A program made the translations under genes and the position numbers. 40,743 nucleotides of DNA from Gammaproteobacteria bacterium (lineage in GTDB: Bacteria > Pseudomonadota > Gammaproteobacteria > Pseudomonadales > Pseudohongiellaceae): NCBI GenBank assembly GCA_018401885.1, contig JAGYKB010000021.1, positions 1 through 40,743 on the forward strand, written 5' to 3'. The notes below the pieces were generated by a model that made no database searches, had not been told where the DNA came from, and saw only the letters and a program-made list of their open reading frames with translations. Of the stretch, positions 16,598-25,004 are shown one piece after another. Each line of letters starts with the position of its first letter. Within the stretch, counting starts at the first letter, position 1.

Positions 16598-17713
16598 ATG
16601 ATCAAACCCTTGTTCTCTTTAGCTACTGCCGCTGCTGCTCTGGTGCTCGTTGGTTGTAGCCCTTCTGGCTCGAATGAACAGCGAATGGCAGACGCATCGA
16701 TTTCTGCTCACGATGTCGCTCAAGGCGAGGTTTCCTGCGGTGAACTCGCGGGGATTTCATCGTTCTGTGGGTTTAAGAATCCCGAAGACCTCGCAGTGAT
16801 TCCCGGAGGTGATTTTCTGTTGGTGAGTGAGATGGGTGCGTTCATGTCTGACTTGCCCAACACGCTTTCCATGCTTGATATTTCAAAGGGAGAACGCGTA
16901 CCTATCGAGATCAACTGGGAGCAAACGGAGCCGCGCTGGGGTGATGCGTCGTGTAAGCCTCCAGAAGCGTCTAAGTTTAGTCCTCACGGTATTGATTTAA
17001 TGACAAGAACCGATGGGCTTCATCAGTTGCTCGTTGTCAATCATGGTGACGAACAAATTGAGTTTTTCGAATTAACCGCGGCTGGACTGAGCTCATCGCT
17101 TGACTGGCGGGGCTGCGCGAAGCCTGGCAACGATGCCTATATGAATGATGTGGCTGGGCTTGACGACGGTGGTTTTTTTGTCACGCATATGTGGAATAAG
17201 AGCACGCCCTTCGACACAATCGTTGCTCAGCTGACCGCGGGTGAAAAAACAGGGTGGGTCTGGGAGTGGCAGGAAAAAACTGGGTTTATCAAGCTGCCAA
17301 ATTCCGACGAGATGATGCCAAACGGCATTACGGTCAGCGAAGATAACACTAAACTTTTCGTTAATATCTACATGGCGAACAAAACGATTAAAGTTGATCG
17401 TCTAACAGGTATCGTAGAGGGTGAGGTGTCGGTTCGCAGCCCAGACAATGTGGTAATCGATGCGGACGGCTCGCTCTGGATAGCGTCACACCTTAATGAC
17501 CCCGTAAACGAGCGTTGTGAAGATGAACACGCAGGTCCCTGCTTGCTTGAGTTTCAGGTTGTGAAAGCAAATTCGGCAGACATGAGCTCACAAGTGGTCT
17601 TTCACCACAAAGGCGCTCCAATGGGCTATGCCACAGTAGCATTGCCTCACGCGGGCAATCTGTATTTAGGGAGCGCGTCGGGCGATCGAATCGCAAGCGT
17701 GGCGCTGCCTTAG
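16598..17713 (+). CDS. Paraoxonase/SMP-30-like lactonase lipoprotein
   Basis: 371 residues. The signal peptide ends in the lipobox LVGC (C20), so this is a lipoprotein. The body is a six-bladed beta-propeller whose motifs follow serum paraoxonase (PON): E63-D64 in NPEDLAV, H130 in SPHGIDL, N183-D184 in MNDVAGL, N242 in PNGITVS and D283-N284 in SPDNVVID. In PON1 the matching residues hold the catalytic calcium, and the histidine is in the active site. PONs are primarily lactonases. A paralogue lies at 25005. Beside quinoprotein and flavin dehydrogenases, a role in opening lactones made by sugar or alcohol oxidation is plausible (inference). Gluconolactonase-like activity is the main alternative. 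Confidence 0.78.
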   Translation: MIKPLFSLATAAAALVLVGCSPSGSNEQRMADASISAHDVAQGEVSCGELAGISSFCGFKNPEDLAVIPGGDFLLVSEMGAFMSDLPNTLSMLDISKGERVPIEINWEQTEPRWGDASCKPPEASKFSPHGIDLMTRTDGLHQLLVVNHGDEQIEFFELTAAGLSSSLDWRGCAKPGNDAYMNDVAGLDDGGFFVTHMWNKSTPFDTIVAQLTAGEKTGWVWEWQEKTGFIKLPNSDEMMPNGITVSEDNTKLFVNIYMANKTIKVDRLTGIVEGEVSVRSPDNVVIDADGSLWIASHLNDPVNERCEDEHAGPCLLEFQVVKANSADMSSQVVFHHKGAPMGYATVALPHAGNLYLGSASGDRIASVALP

Positions 17714-17849
17714 GCCGCCGCCTCTGTGTCGGAGGTATGGCAGACCTGGCGAGGCTAAATGGGTCGCGCACCTCTTTTTGATCTTGTATTTTTGCCGTTC
17801 CCCTTTTATTGTTAGCCTTCCTAAACGTGATCCTCCAGAGGCAATAATA

Positions 17850-19913
17850 ATGAAAGCACGTTCTGCATCATCACAAGTTCGGCTGCTAAAGAGACTCGCG
17901 TGTCTTGGCGGTTTGGCTGCTCTCGTTGGGCTCGCGCCTAGCGCAGGCATGGCCCAGAACAAAGTGACCGAAGACACAGCCGAGTGGTTTACGCTTGGCG
18001 GCGATTACGCGCACACGCGTTTTACACCGGCGGAAGAGATTTCTGCCGAAAACTTCCATGAACTCGAAGTGGTTTGGGAATGGGACGGCGCAAGCTTCGG
18101 CGGTCGTTCGGGTCGTTCCACGCCGACCTACGTAGATGGCAAACTATTCACTGTGTCTGGCGCTCGCCGTCATGTGGTAGCAATTGATCCGAAGAGTGGG
18201 GAGACTCTTTGGTCGTATCGACTGCCGAATACACGACGCTGGGAATACTCAATGCGAGCCTCCTATGGCAAAGGCATCGCATATTCGCGCATTAACGGCA
18301 AAGGCGTCGTTTATATTGCGACTCCCGGTTTCTTTCTTGTTGCGCTTGACGCCGAGACTGGCGCGCCACTCGAAGGCTTTGGCGGCCAAGTCCCTGTCGA
18401 TGGCTTCCCTGAAACTGGCGTAGTGGACATGCTTGCCGACCTGGGCCATATCTATGATCCATACGAAGGCATCCCACTCGAAACGGGCTATATCACTAAC
18501 TCCTCACCGCCGATTGTTGTTAACGATACGATAATCGTGGGTAACTCTGCCGAGCAGGGCTATTTGCAAGCGCGCGTCGAGAATATCCCCGGTGACATTC
18601 TCGCCTACGACAAAACAACTGGTAAGTTTAAGTGGAAATTCAACGTTATCCCTCGTCCGGGCGAATACGGCCACGAAACGTGGGAAAACGACGCTTGGAA
18701 ATGGACCGGAGACGTTTCTTCCTGGGCTCCTTTAACGGCTGACCCCGAGAATAATATCGTCTACATTCCAACTAACCCGCCGACGATCGATTACTACGGT
18801 GGTTTCCGTCCGGGTGATGGCCTCTTTGGTACTAGCCTGATCGCGCTCGACACCGAGACGGGTGAGCGCAGATGGCATTTCCAGACGGTAAAACATGACG
18901 TCTGGAACTACGATAACCCAGCTGCACCGATTCAGCTAGATCTCGACATTCCGGGCCGCGGTAAGGTTTCTTCAGTGTCGCAGGTAACAAAGCAAGGCTT
19001 TGTTTATGCGTTCGACCGACTTACTGGCGAGCCGCTCTGGGAAATGGAAGATCGCCCAGTGCCCGCATCGAACGTTCCAGGTGAGAAGCTCTCGCCTACG
19101 CAGCCTTTCCCAACTAAGCCACCGCCCTTTGAGATGCAGGGCATCTCGGAAGACGATTTAGTGGACTTTACACCTGAGCTTCGTCAGGAAGCACTTGAGG
19201 TCATGGCAAACTATGATATGGGGCCTCTCTTTAATCCGCCGATTCACGACACGGATCCCTCCGGCAAAATTTCCGCTGCGATGTGTCCCGGTGACGGTGG
19301 CGGTGCAAACATTACCTCACCGCCGGTTGCGGACCCCACGTCTGGCTATCTCTACGTCTCGTCTGCCCGCGCTTGTAGCTGGCAGCGTGTGATTCCAGGT
19401 GAGGAGGCCGATGCGCGTATCGCCGAGCCTACAGGTTCAACTTTCGCGCTGTACGCGAATGACCGCTCAGGTCGTCGTCCGCCTCGACTAAAGTCTGGCA
19501 TCCCTTATTTTAAGCCGCCCTACAGCACGATTACGGCTTATGACATGAACACTGGTGAAATTGCATTCCAAATTCCAACTGGCGAAACGCCTGATAGAAT
19601 TCGCAACAGTCCAGCGCTCGAGGGTGTCGATATAGGTGACACTGGTACGGGTAACCAAGTGCCGATGGTGACAACCAAGAATTTGCTCATCTACTCTGAT
19701 CTTGATCACGACGGCTCGACTGCGCTGCTTTACGCGATCGATAAGACAACAGGTGCTGAGTTAGATCGCATAGAGGTGCCTGCCCGCAGCCGCTATGGTA
19801 TGAGCTCTTGGATGCACGATGGTCATCAATACATCATCTTGCAAACAGGTTCTAAGCTCACTGCAATGGCGCTACCTGGCGCGAAGGCTGACGGTGGTGG
19901 CGGAGGTCACTAG
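17850..19913 (+). CDS. Exported PQQ-dependent dehydrogenase-like quinoprotein, first copy
   Basis: 687 residues from the ATG at 17850. An upstream in-frame start at 17778 would put 24 residues before the signal peptide and was rejected. The Sec signal runs to about residue 36 (GMAQ). The rest is an eight-bladed PQQ propeller with repeated TG[E/K]..W blade motifs, the pattern of membrane glucose dehydrogenase relatives. The active-site region reads KHDVWNYDNP: N353 stands where E. coli Gcd has catalytic D466, D355 is the next acidic residue, and K381 matches K493. A periplasmic alcohol or sugar oxidation with PQQ is likely; the substrate is unknown. No PQQ synthesis genes are in the window. 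A terminator follows. Confidence 0.85.
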   Translation: MKARSASSQVRLLKRLACLGGLAALVGLAPSAGMAQNKVTEDTAEWFTLGGDYAHTRFTPAEEISAENFHELEVVWEWDGASFGGRSGRSTPTYVDGKLFTVSGARRHVVAIDPKSGETLWSYRLPNTRRWEYSMRASYGKGIAYSRINGKGVVYIATPGFFLVALDAETGAPLEGFGGQVPVDGFPETGVVDMLADLGHIYDPYEGIPLETGYITNSSPPIVVNDTIIVGNSAEQGYLQARVENIPGDILAYDKTTGKFKWKFNVIPRPGEYGHETWENDAWKWTGDVSSWAPLTADPENNIVYIPTNPPTIDYYGGFRPGDGLFGTSLIALDTETGERRWHFQTVKHDVWNYDNPAAPIQLDLDIPGRGKVSSVSQVTKQGFVYAFDRLTGEPLWEMEDRPVPASNVPGEKLSPTQPFPTKPPPFEMQGISEDDLVDFTPELRQEALEVMANYDMGPLFNPPIHDTDPSGKISAAMCPGDGGGANITSPPVADPTSGYLYVSSARACSWQRVIPGEEADARIAEPTGSTFALYANDRSGRRPPRLKSGIPYFKPPYSTITAYDMNTGEIAFQIPTGETPDRIRNSPALEGVDIGDTGTGNQVPMVTTKNLLIYSDLDHDGSTALLYAIDKTTGAELDRIEVPARSRYGMSSWMHDGHQYIILQTGSKLTAMALPGAKADGGGGGH

Positions 19914-19934
19914 GGTTTAGACACCTTCCAGTAG

Positions 19935-19973
19935 AAAAAAAGGCGGCAGACCCTTCGGTCCGCCGCCTTTTTT
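19935..19973. terminator. Bidirectional intrinsic terminator between convergent quinoprotein genes
   Basis: AAAAAAAGGCGGC pairs with GCCGCCTTTTTT around a GACC/GGTC inner stem and a CTTC loop (19935-19973). A runs on one side and T runs on the other let it work on both strands. It lies between the stops of the two convergent PQQ dehydrogenase-like genes. Confidence 0.92.
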
Positions 19974-20006
19974 ACGCCTCGCTTTCCGTATTTTCGTGGA
20001 CTCGGT

Positions 20007-22172
20007 TTAGGGCAATCGATAGGCCACCAATGCGCCAGGCATATTTGTGCGAGAACTGCCAATCTGTACCACAATGTACTGCTTCCCATCGTGACTATAC
20101 GTCATCATTCCGTACTGCGCCGGAGCGGGTAGTGGGACGCTCGCGACTATTTCTCCCGTAAATTTGTTTCGTGCATTGAGCGTCAGTGGATCCTCATCGG
20201 GTTCGAACTGCACACCGCCTTCGCTCATCGCACGCGCTTGGATCAAGAGATCGCCAGTAACCATCTGGATAGACCAGCCGAGGCCGCCAGTCTCTGGTAC
20301 GTCGACGCCCGCCAACAATGGGTGGTTCTTAATTTCATCAGGTGTTGGGCCTACCGGCAGTGACCACGCCTTAGCGCCTGAGTTCATGTTGTAAGCGGTC
20401 AGTTGGCTGTCCATTGGCTTATACAGTCTAAGCCCATCTATCGTGGGCAATCCACCACCGCCGCCCGGGCGCCATGCCGCCACCGTGCGGCCTGTTGTCG
20501 GTGTGCTATTGGGCGTCACGCCACCTTCGCCGGGTTTGGGGTAGTTGGGATTGTCTCGGTCGATACCTTGGGTTGGGACCATAAATCCGGGAGCGAAGCA
20601 TGAGCGGCTATGGGAATTAAACATCATGCCGGTGCTGGGATCGCCAACCGGCGGATGGGGAATCACGTTGCCGGCGCCGAGACAGCCGACGTTATTTATA
20701 AACTCATTTTTGTGATCTCGCGGAAGCGGAGGGACATAGAGTCCGCCCACACGATAGCCGCTGAGAATCATCATCGCCTGCTCTTTGAGTTCGGGTGTGT
20801 AGTCGATTACGAATTCTTCAGTGAGTCCGTTAGTGACTATGGGGTCGACAGGCTCGGGCCAGGTAGGGTACGGCTGTGTTGCGGCAGTCCAATTACCTGG
20901 GACCTCAGTTTGCATGACCGGGCGTTCTTCAATCGGCCAAATCGGTTCGCCCGTTTCTCGATTGAAGGCAAACACGAGACCCTGTTTCGTATTTTGAATC
21001 AGTGCCGGAATGCGCTGGCCATTAATCGTGAGGTCCATCAGCATCGGCGGTGTAGGGAGGTCGTAGTTCCATTGGTCGCTATGATGAATCTGGAAATGCC
21101 AGCGGCGTTCACCTGTTTTTACATCGAGAGCAAGAACACTGCCGCCGAATAAGTTATCGCCCGGCCTGTGCCCTGCGTAGGACTGAACAGTGGAGGCATT
21201 CGTTACCAGATAGACAAGGCCTAACTCAGGGTCGACTGACGCTGGCGCCCATGTCGATATATCGCCCGAAAATTTCCACGCGTCATTAAGCCAAGTCTCG
21301 TGACCGACTTCGCCGGGTCTTGGTATTGCATGGAATTTCCACAGAAATTCGCCGGTCGCTGCGTCGAATCCCATAATGTCGCCCGGCACGTTCTCGATAC
21401 GTGTTTGCCCATAGCTTGGTTGGTGACCCACAAGCACCACAACCACGCCATTTACGACAATTGGGGGAGCCGAGGCGGTAACCATGCCTAGTTCGCGAGG
21501 AATGCCATAGTCAGCGTCGTAGGCGCCGCCGCCCACGACATAGTCCTGCCACGGTTGCCAATCTTTCACCAATTGCGGCACAAGATCGATCACACCGGTT
21601 TTAGGATAGCCGCCGACGGGGAATGCGTTGCCCCAGTTTTCTAGCGGCTGTCCTGTCTTCGCGTCCAGTGCCCATAAAAAGAAACCGGGCGTTGTGATGT
21701 AAATGACACCGCGTCCATCGATTTCAGCGTAGGCGACACCTTTGCCATAGGCCTGCCGAGGCGAACGCTGATGTCGGATGGTCTCTGGCTCTCTGAAGGT
21801 CCACAGGTTCTCGCCAGTGCGGGGGTCTATCGCGACAACCTGCCGCCGCGGTGTTGCGACGGTATAGAGAGTCTCGTTGACATAGATCGGTGTTGCACGG
21901 GAAAAGTAGTCGAGGTTAGGCCCGAAATTATCACTGCGCCAAATCCAAGCTTGCTCCAGCTCTGCAAAATTGGTTGCGTTGATCTGATTCAATGCCGAAT
22001 AGCGCGTGTTGCCGGCGTCGCCGCCCAGATAGCGCCACTCACCGTTCTCCGTGCCAGTGAGCTGCTGTCCGCTCGCAGTTTGTACTAAGCTAAGAATGCC
22101 AGTAAGAACGCAAACTCCCATTAACAGACTGCATTTAGTGTTTTTCGTTTTTATGGATACACTGAGGCTCAT
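20007..22172 (-). CDS. Exported PQQ-dependent dehydrogenase-like quinoprotein, second copy
   Basis: 721 residues with a Sec signal (hydrophobic 14-34, cleavage near ASG-QQ). It is a paralogue of the convergent neighbour and shares blocks such as FHAIPRPGEVGHETW and the NDAWK..GD.S.WAP segment. The active-site region is HHSDQWNYDLP: N369 replaces the catalytic aspartate of E. coli Gcd (D466), D371 follows, and K396 matches K493 with the same 27-residue spacing. Blade motifs are complete and the length is that of soluble PQQ glucose/alcohol dehydrogenases without a haem domain. AAAGGAC precedes the ATG. An artificial or natural cytochrome acceptor would have to come from elsewhere. Substrate unknown. 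Confidence 0.85.
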   Translation of the reverse strand: MSLSVSIKTKNTKCSLLMGVCVLTGILSLVQTASGQQLTGTENGEWRYLGGDAGNTRYSALNQINATNFAELEQAWIWRSDNFGPNLDYFSRATPIYVNETLYTVATPRRQVVAIDPRTGENLWTFREPETIRHQRSPRQAYGKGVAYAEIDGRGVIYITTPGFFLWALDAKTGQPLENWGNAFPVGGYPKTGVIDLVPQLVKDWQPWQDYVVGGGAYDADYGIPRELGMVTASAPPIVVNGVVVVLVGHQPSYGQTRIENVPGDIMGFDAATGEFLWKFHAIPRPGEVGHETWLNDAWKFSGDISTWAPASVDPELGLVYLVTNASTVQSYAGHRPGDNLFGGSVLALDVKTGERRWHFQIHHSDQWNYDLPTPPMLMDLTINGQRIPALIQNTKQGLVFAFNRETGEPIWPIEERPVMQTEVPGNWTAATQPYPTWPEPVDPIVTNGLTEEFVIDYTPELKEQAMMILSGYRVGGLYVPPLPRDHKNEFINNVGCLGAGNVIPHPPVGDPSTGMMFNSHSRSCFAPGFMVPTQGIDRDNPNYPKPGEGGVTPNSTPTTGRTVAAWRPGGGGGLPTIDGLRLYKPMDSQLTAYNMNSGAKAWSLPVGPTPDEIKNHPLLAGVDVPETGGLGWSIQMVTGDLLIQARAMSEGGVQFEPDEDPLTLNARNKFTGEIVASVPLPAPAQYGMMTYSHDGKQYIVVQIGSSRTNMPGALVAYRLP

Positions 22173-22507
22173 TGGCGTGTCCTTTTAATTATTAATTAGG
22201 GCAGAGATCTTTCGACCAAAGCGGCTGTTTTAGACCTTTTTTATTTATTCGCAATAAGCCTTTAACCTTAGGGCTCAAGATAATTCATTATTCTTACAAA
22301 TCACGAGTGAACAAAAAGTTTTAGCTAGAAGAATAATCATATTTGCTTGAACGTTGCAATTTACTTGAAGAGAGATTGACTTCTCTATCGCTATACCACA
22401 GTTTATTCTGAGGCATCTTAGTAAAGGTAGTAAAAACGACCGCAATAAGCTCGAGCATAAAGCGGCTCGATCTACACTAGTCTGATCGATACAGAAAAAG
22501 GGGCAGC
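22173..22507. promoter_or_regulatory. 335-bp divergent intergenic region, no gene seen
   Basis: This AT-rich gap separates the head-to-head quinoprotein (minus) and GMC oxidoreductase (plus) genes, so it should carry both promoters. I see no convincing small ORF, RNA gene, terminator or clear operator. TTGACT at about 22376 is a possible -35 on the plus strand, but no good -10 lies at the right distance. AAGGGGC near 22498 is the ribosome binding site for the plus-strand gene. Confidence 0.4.
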
Positions 22508-24214
22508 ATGGCTGATAAAGAATACGACATCATCATCGTCGGCTCTGGCGCCGGTGGCGGCATGGCTACCTACCAGTTGGCGAATGCAGGGCTTACAGTC
22601 GCGCTTGTCGAAGCCGGCGGCTACTACGATCCAGCTGCTGATGAGCAGCGCACACAGCTGCGAAATCCCTGGGAGTCACCTCGACGCGGTGCGAGCACGC
22701 GTCGCAGACCGTTTGGCGACTATAATGCCTGCATAGGCGGTTGGGATCTCGATGGAGAACCCTACACGCAAAAGGGCGATACGGAGTTTATGTGGTGGCG
22801 CGGGCGGATGCTCGGAGGGCGCACGAATCACTGGGGTCGCATCTCCTTGAGATTCGGGCCCTTAGATTTTAAGCGTCGGGACATCGATGGCCTTGGCGAG
22901 AACTGGCCGATAGGCTACGAAGACGTTAAGCCCTATTACGACAAAGTAGATAAATTAATTGGTGTATTCGGCAGCAACGAAGGGCTTTACAACGACCCCG
23001 ATGGCTTCTTCTTGCCTGCGCCTAAGCCTCGACTTCACGAACTTTATTATATTGACGGTGCTCGCAAGCTCAATGTGCCAGTCTATCCGGCGCGCAAGTC
23101 GATGCTAACCAAGCGCATCAACGATGAGCGTGGCGTCTGCTACTACTGTGGGCAGTGCAGTCGCGCTTGCTCTATCCATGCCGACTTCTCATCTAGCACT
23201 GCACTCATCTATCCGGCCCTGCGTGGCGGGCGGGTTGATCTCTACACCAATTCAATGGTGCGTGAGGTCATAACCGATGCGCGCGGAAAGGCAACGGGCG
23301 TGTCCTACATAAATAAAGAGGACAAAAAAGAGTACGCGCTAAAAGGGCGGATTGTTGTTTTAGCCGCGTCGGCCTGCAGCAGTGCGCGTATCCTTTTGAA
23401 TTCGAAAAGCGCTCACCATGTGAACGGGCTCGGTAACAGCAGCGGTCACGTCGGTCGCTATCTTCACGACTCGACGGGTGCGAGCCGTGCGGCGTTTTTA
23501 CCCGAGTTAATGAATAGGGATATTTATAACGAAGATGGCGTGGGTGGCATGCACGTCTACACCCCATGGTGGCTCGAGAATGCGGCGCTCGACTTTCCGC
23601 GAGGCTACCACCTTGAGATTGGCGGAGGCATGGGCATGCCTTCCTACGGGTTTGGTTTCGCGGCTAATCAGTACAATGAATACCTTGATAAGCGGGTCGG
23701 CGGCTATGGTAATGGACTGCGTGATGACATTCGGCGCTTTTACGGCGCTCGCCTGAGCATAGCCTGCCGAGGCGAGAGCGTGCCGCAGTTTGATAATTAC
23801 TGCGAGCTGGATCCTACAGTCGTCGATGAATGGGGTATACCGGTGCTTCGCTTTAACTATCAATGGACCGACTATGAAATTAATCAAGCGAAGCATATGC
23901 AAGATTCCATGGAGGCGCTGTTAGAGGCCTCCGGCGGTATACTGCTCGGCGACAAGCCAGGTGCTGAGCGTAACTATGGCCTCGCAAAACCCGGTGAAAT
24001 TATTCACGAGGTTGGCACTACCCGCATGGGACTGAATCCGAAGACATCAGTAACCAACGAGTTCGGTCAGCTTCACGACGCGAATAACGTATTCGTTGTA
24101 GATGCTGGAACCTTCGTTTCGCAGGCAGACAAGAATCCAACGTGGACAATACTCGCGCTATCCTGGCGCGCGTCAGATTACATTGTCGAACAGATGAAAC
24201 AGCAAAATATCTAG
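22508..24214 (+). CDS. GMC-family FAD dehydrogenase, large subunit (gluconate/glucose dehydrogenase-like), Fe-S cysteine motif
   Basis: 568 residues. FAD motif VGSGAGGG (11-18), second flavin segment GGRTNHWGR (103-111), and the catalytic pair H500 (IHEVGTTRMG) and N543 (KNPTWTILAL), matching the His-Asn of choline oxidase-type enzymes. Four cysteines, C211, C214, C217 and C221, include the C-x5-C-x3-C spacing that holds a [3Fe-4S] cluster in bacterial FAD glucose dehydrogenase, plus one extra. There is no signal peptide. Its partner 9 bases downstream has a Tat signal, so it is probably exported as a folded passenger, as known for that family. It would oxidise a sugar or alcohol at the periplasmic face; the usual multihaem cytochrome subunit is missing here. 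Confidence 0.87.
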   Translation: MADKEYDIIIVGSGAGGGMATYQLANAGLTVALVEAGGYYDPAADEQRTQLRNPWESPRRGASTRRRPFGDYNACIGGWDLDGEPYTQKGDTEFMWWRGRMLGGRTNHWGRISLRFGPLDFKRRDIDGLGENWPIGYEDVKPYYDKVDKLIGVFGSNEGLYNDPDGFFLPAPKPRLHELYYIDGARKLNVPVYPARKSMLTKRINDERGVCYYCGQCSRACSIHADFSSSTALIYPALRGGRVDLYTNSMVREVITDARGKATGVSYINKEDKKEYALKGRIVVLAASACSSARILLNSKSAHHVNGLGNSSGHVGRYLHDSTGASRAAFLPELMNRDIYNEDGVGGMHVYTPWWLENAALDFPRGYHLEIGGGMGMPSYGFGFAANQYNEYLDKRVGGYGNGLRDDIRRFYGARLSIACRGESVPQFDNYCELDPTVVDEWGIPVLRFNYQWTDYEINQAKHMQDSMEALLEASGGILLGDKPGAERNYGLAKPGEIIHEVGTTRMGLNPKTSVTNEFGQLHDANNVFVVDAGTFVSQADKNPTWTILALSWRASDYIVEQMKQQNI

Positions 24215-24223
24215 GGGCGAAAG

Positions 24224-24973
24224 ATGAGTGAACCAAGCGAGACTAAGCATCCGATAGACAGACGAGACGTGCTCAAAGCGCTCATGCTAGCCCCTGTCTC
24301 TGGTGCAATGCTGGCGAGTACAGGCTGCGCGGTGGTTTCAGAATCGAACAAGCAGCCGATTACATGGACACGACTTCCTACTCAGTATTCCTATGCGCGC
24401 ACCGATGTGGAGAAGCAGCGCGATGCAGAACTCTTCGCCGAGACCTTTTTCCGAGAGCATGAGCTGGTTACGATCGCAGTACTATGCGACATAATCCTGC
24501 CATCGGATCACGAAAATGGTGGCGCGCTGGCAGCGGGGTTGCCGGACTTTGTCGAATTTATGGCCAAGGACAGAGAGCAACACAAATTACCACTGCGCGG
24601 CGGCATCGCGTGGATTGATAACTACTCGCTCGAGAATTTTGGCTCAAGGTTTGTCGAAGCTGACATCGAACAGCAGCTAGCAATTTGTGACGCGATCGCC
24701 TACCCCGATGTTCAAGACGAAGCCCTTCAACCCGGCATCGCCTTCTTCTCACTTATGCGAAATATGACGCTTACCGGTTACTACACCACCGAGTTAGGTT
24801 TTCGCGACCTTGGTTATGTCGGGAACACGCCGAATATTTGGGATGGCGTTCCGGATGCTGTGTTAGCGCGGCACGGTAAAAGCTATGACGCGCAGTGGTT
24901 AGCAAAGTGTGTTGATCAATCGCGGCGAAACATTACGGCCGAATGGGATGATGAAATGAATCTGATCACTTAG
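24224..24973 (+). CDS. Gluconate 2-dehydrogenase subunit 3 family protein, Tat-exported small subunit
   Basis: 249 residues. The N-terminus carries a twin-arginine signal, DRRDVLKALMLAPVSGAML (12-30), followed by STGC, which is a poor lipobox because the -3 position is Ser. The mature part begins with an alpha-helical region, LVTIAVLCDIILPSD, that is typical of gluconate 2-dehydrogenase subunit 3. These small subunits help fold and export the flavin subunit. The gene begins 9 bases after the GMC gene with GGGGCGAAAG as the likely ribosome binding site, so the two form one unit. The paraoxonase-like gene follows after 31 bases. Confidence 0.85.
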   Translation: MSEPSETKHPIDRRDVLKALMLAPVSGAMLASTGCAVVSESNKQPITWTRLPTQYSYARTDVEKQRDAELFAETFFREHELVTIAVLCDIILPSDHENGGALAAGLPDFVEFMAKDREQHKLPLRGGIAWIDNYSLENFGSRFVEADIEQQLAICDAIAYPDVQDEALQPGIAFFSLMRNMTLTGYYTTELGFRDLGYVGNTPNIWDGVPDAVLARHGKSYDAQWLAKCVDQSRRNITAEWDDEMNLIT

Positions 24974-25004
24974 GCTGAAGAAAAAACCTTCACGAGAAAT
25001 TACT

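Noticed and set aside
17778..17849. 24-codon extension before the first quinoprotein
   Set aside because: It would bury the signal peptide behind an unrelated segment; the ATG at 17850 begins a normal Sec signal.
20610..21152. 180-codon plus-strand open frame inside the second quinoprotein gene
   Set aside because: Lies wholly antisense to the real gene and shows no signal, motif or ribosome binding site.
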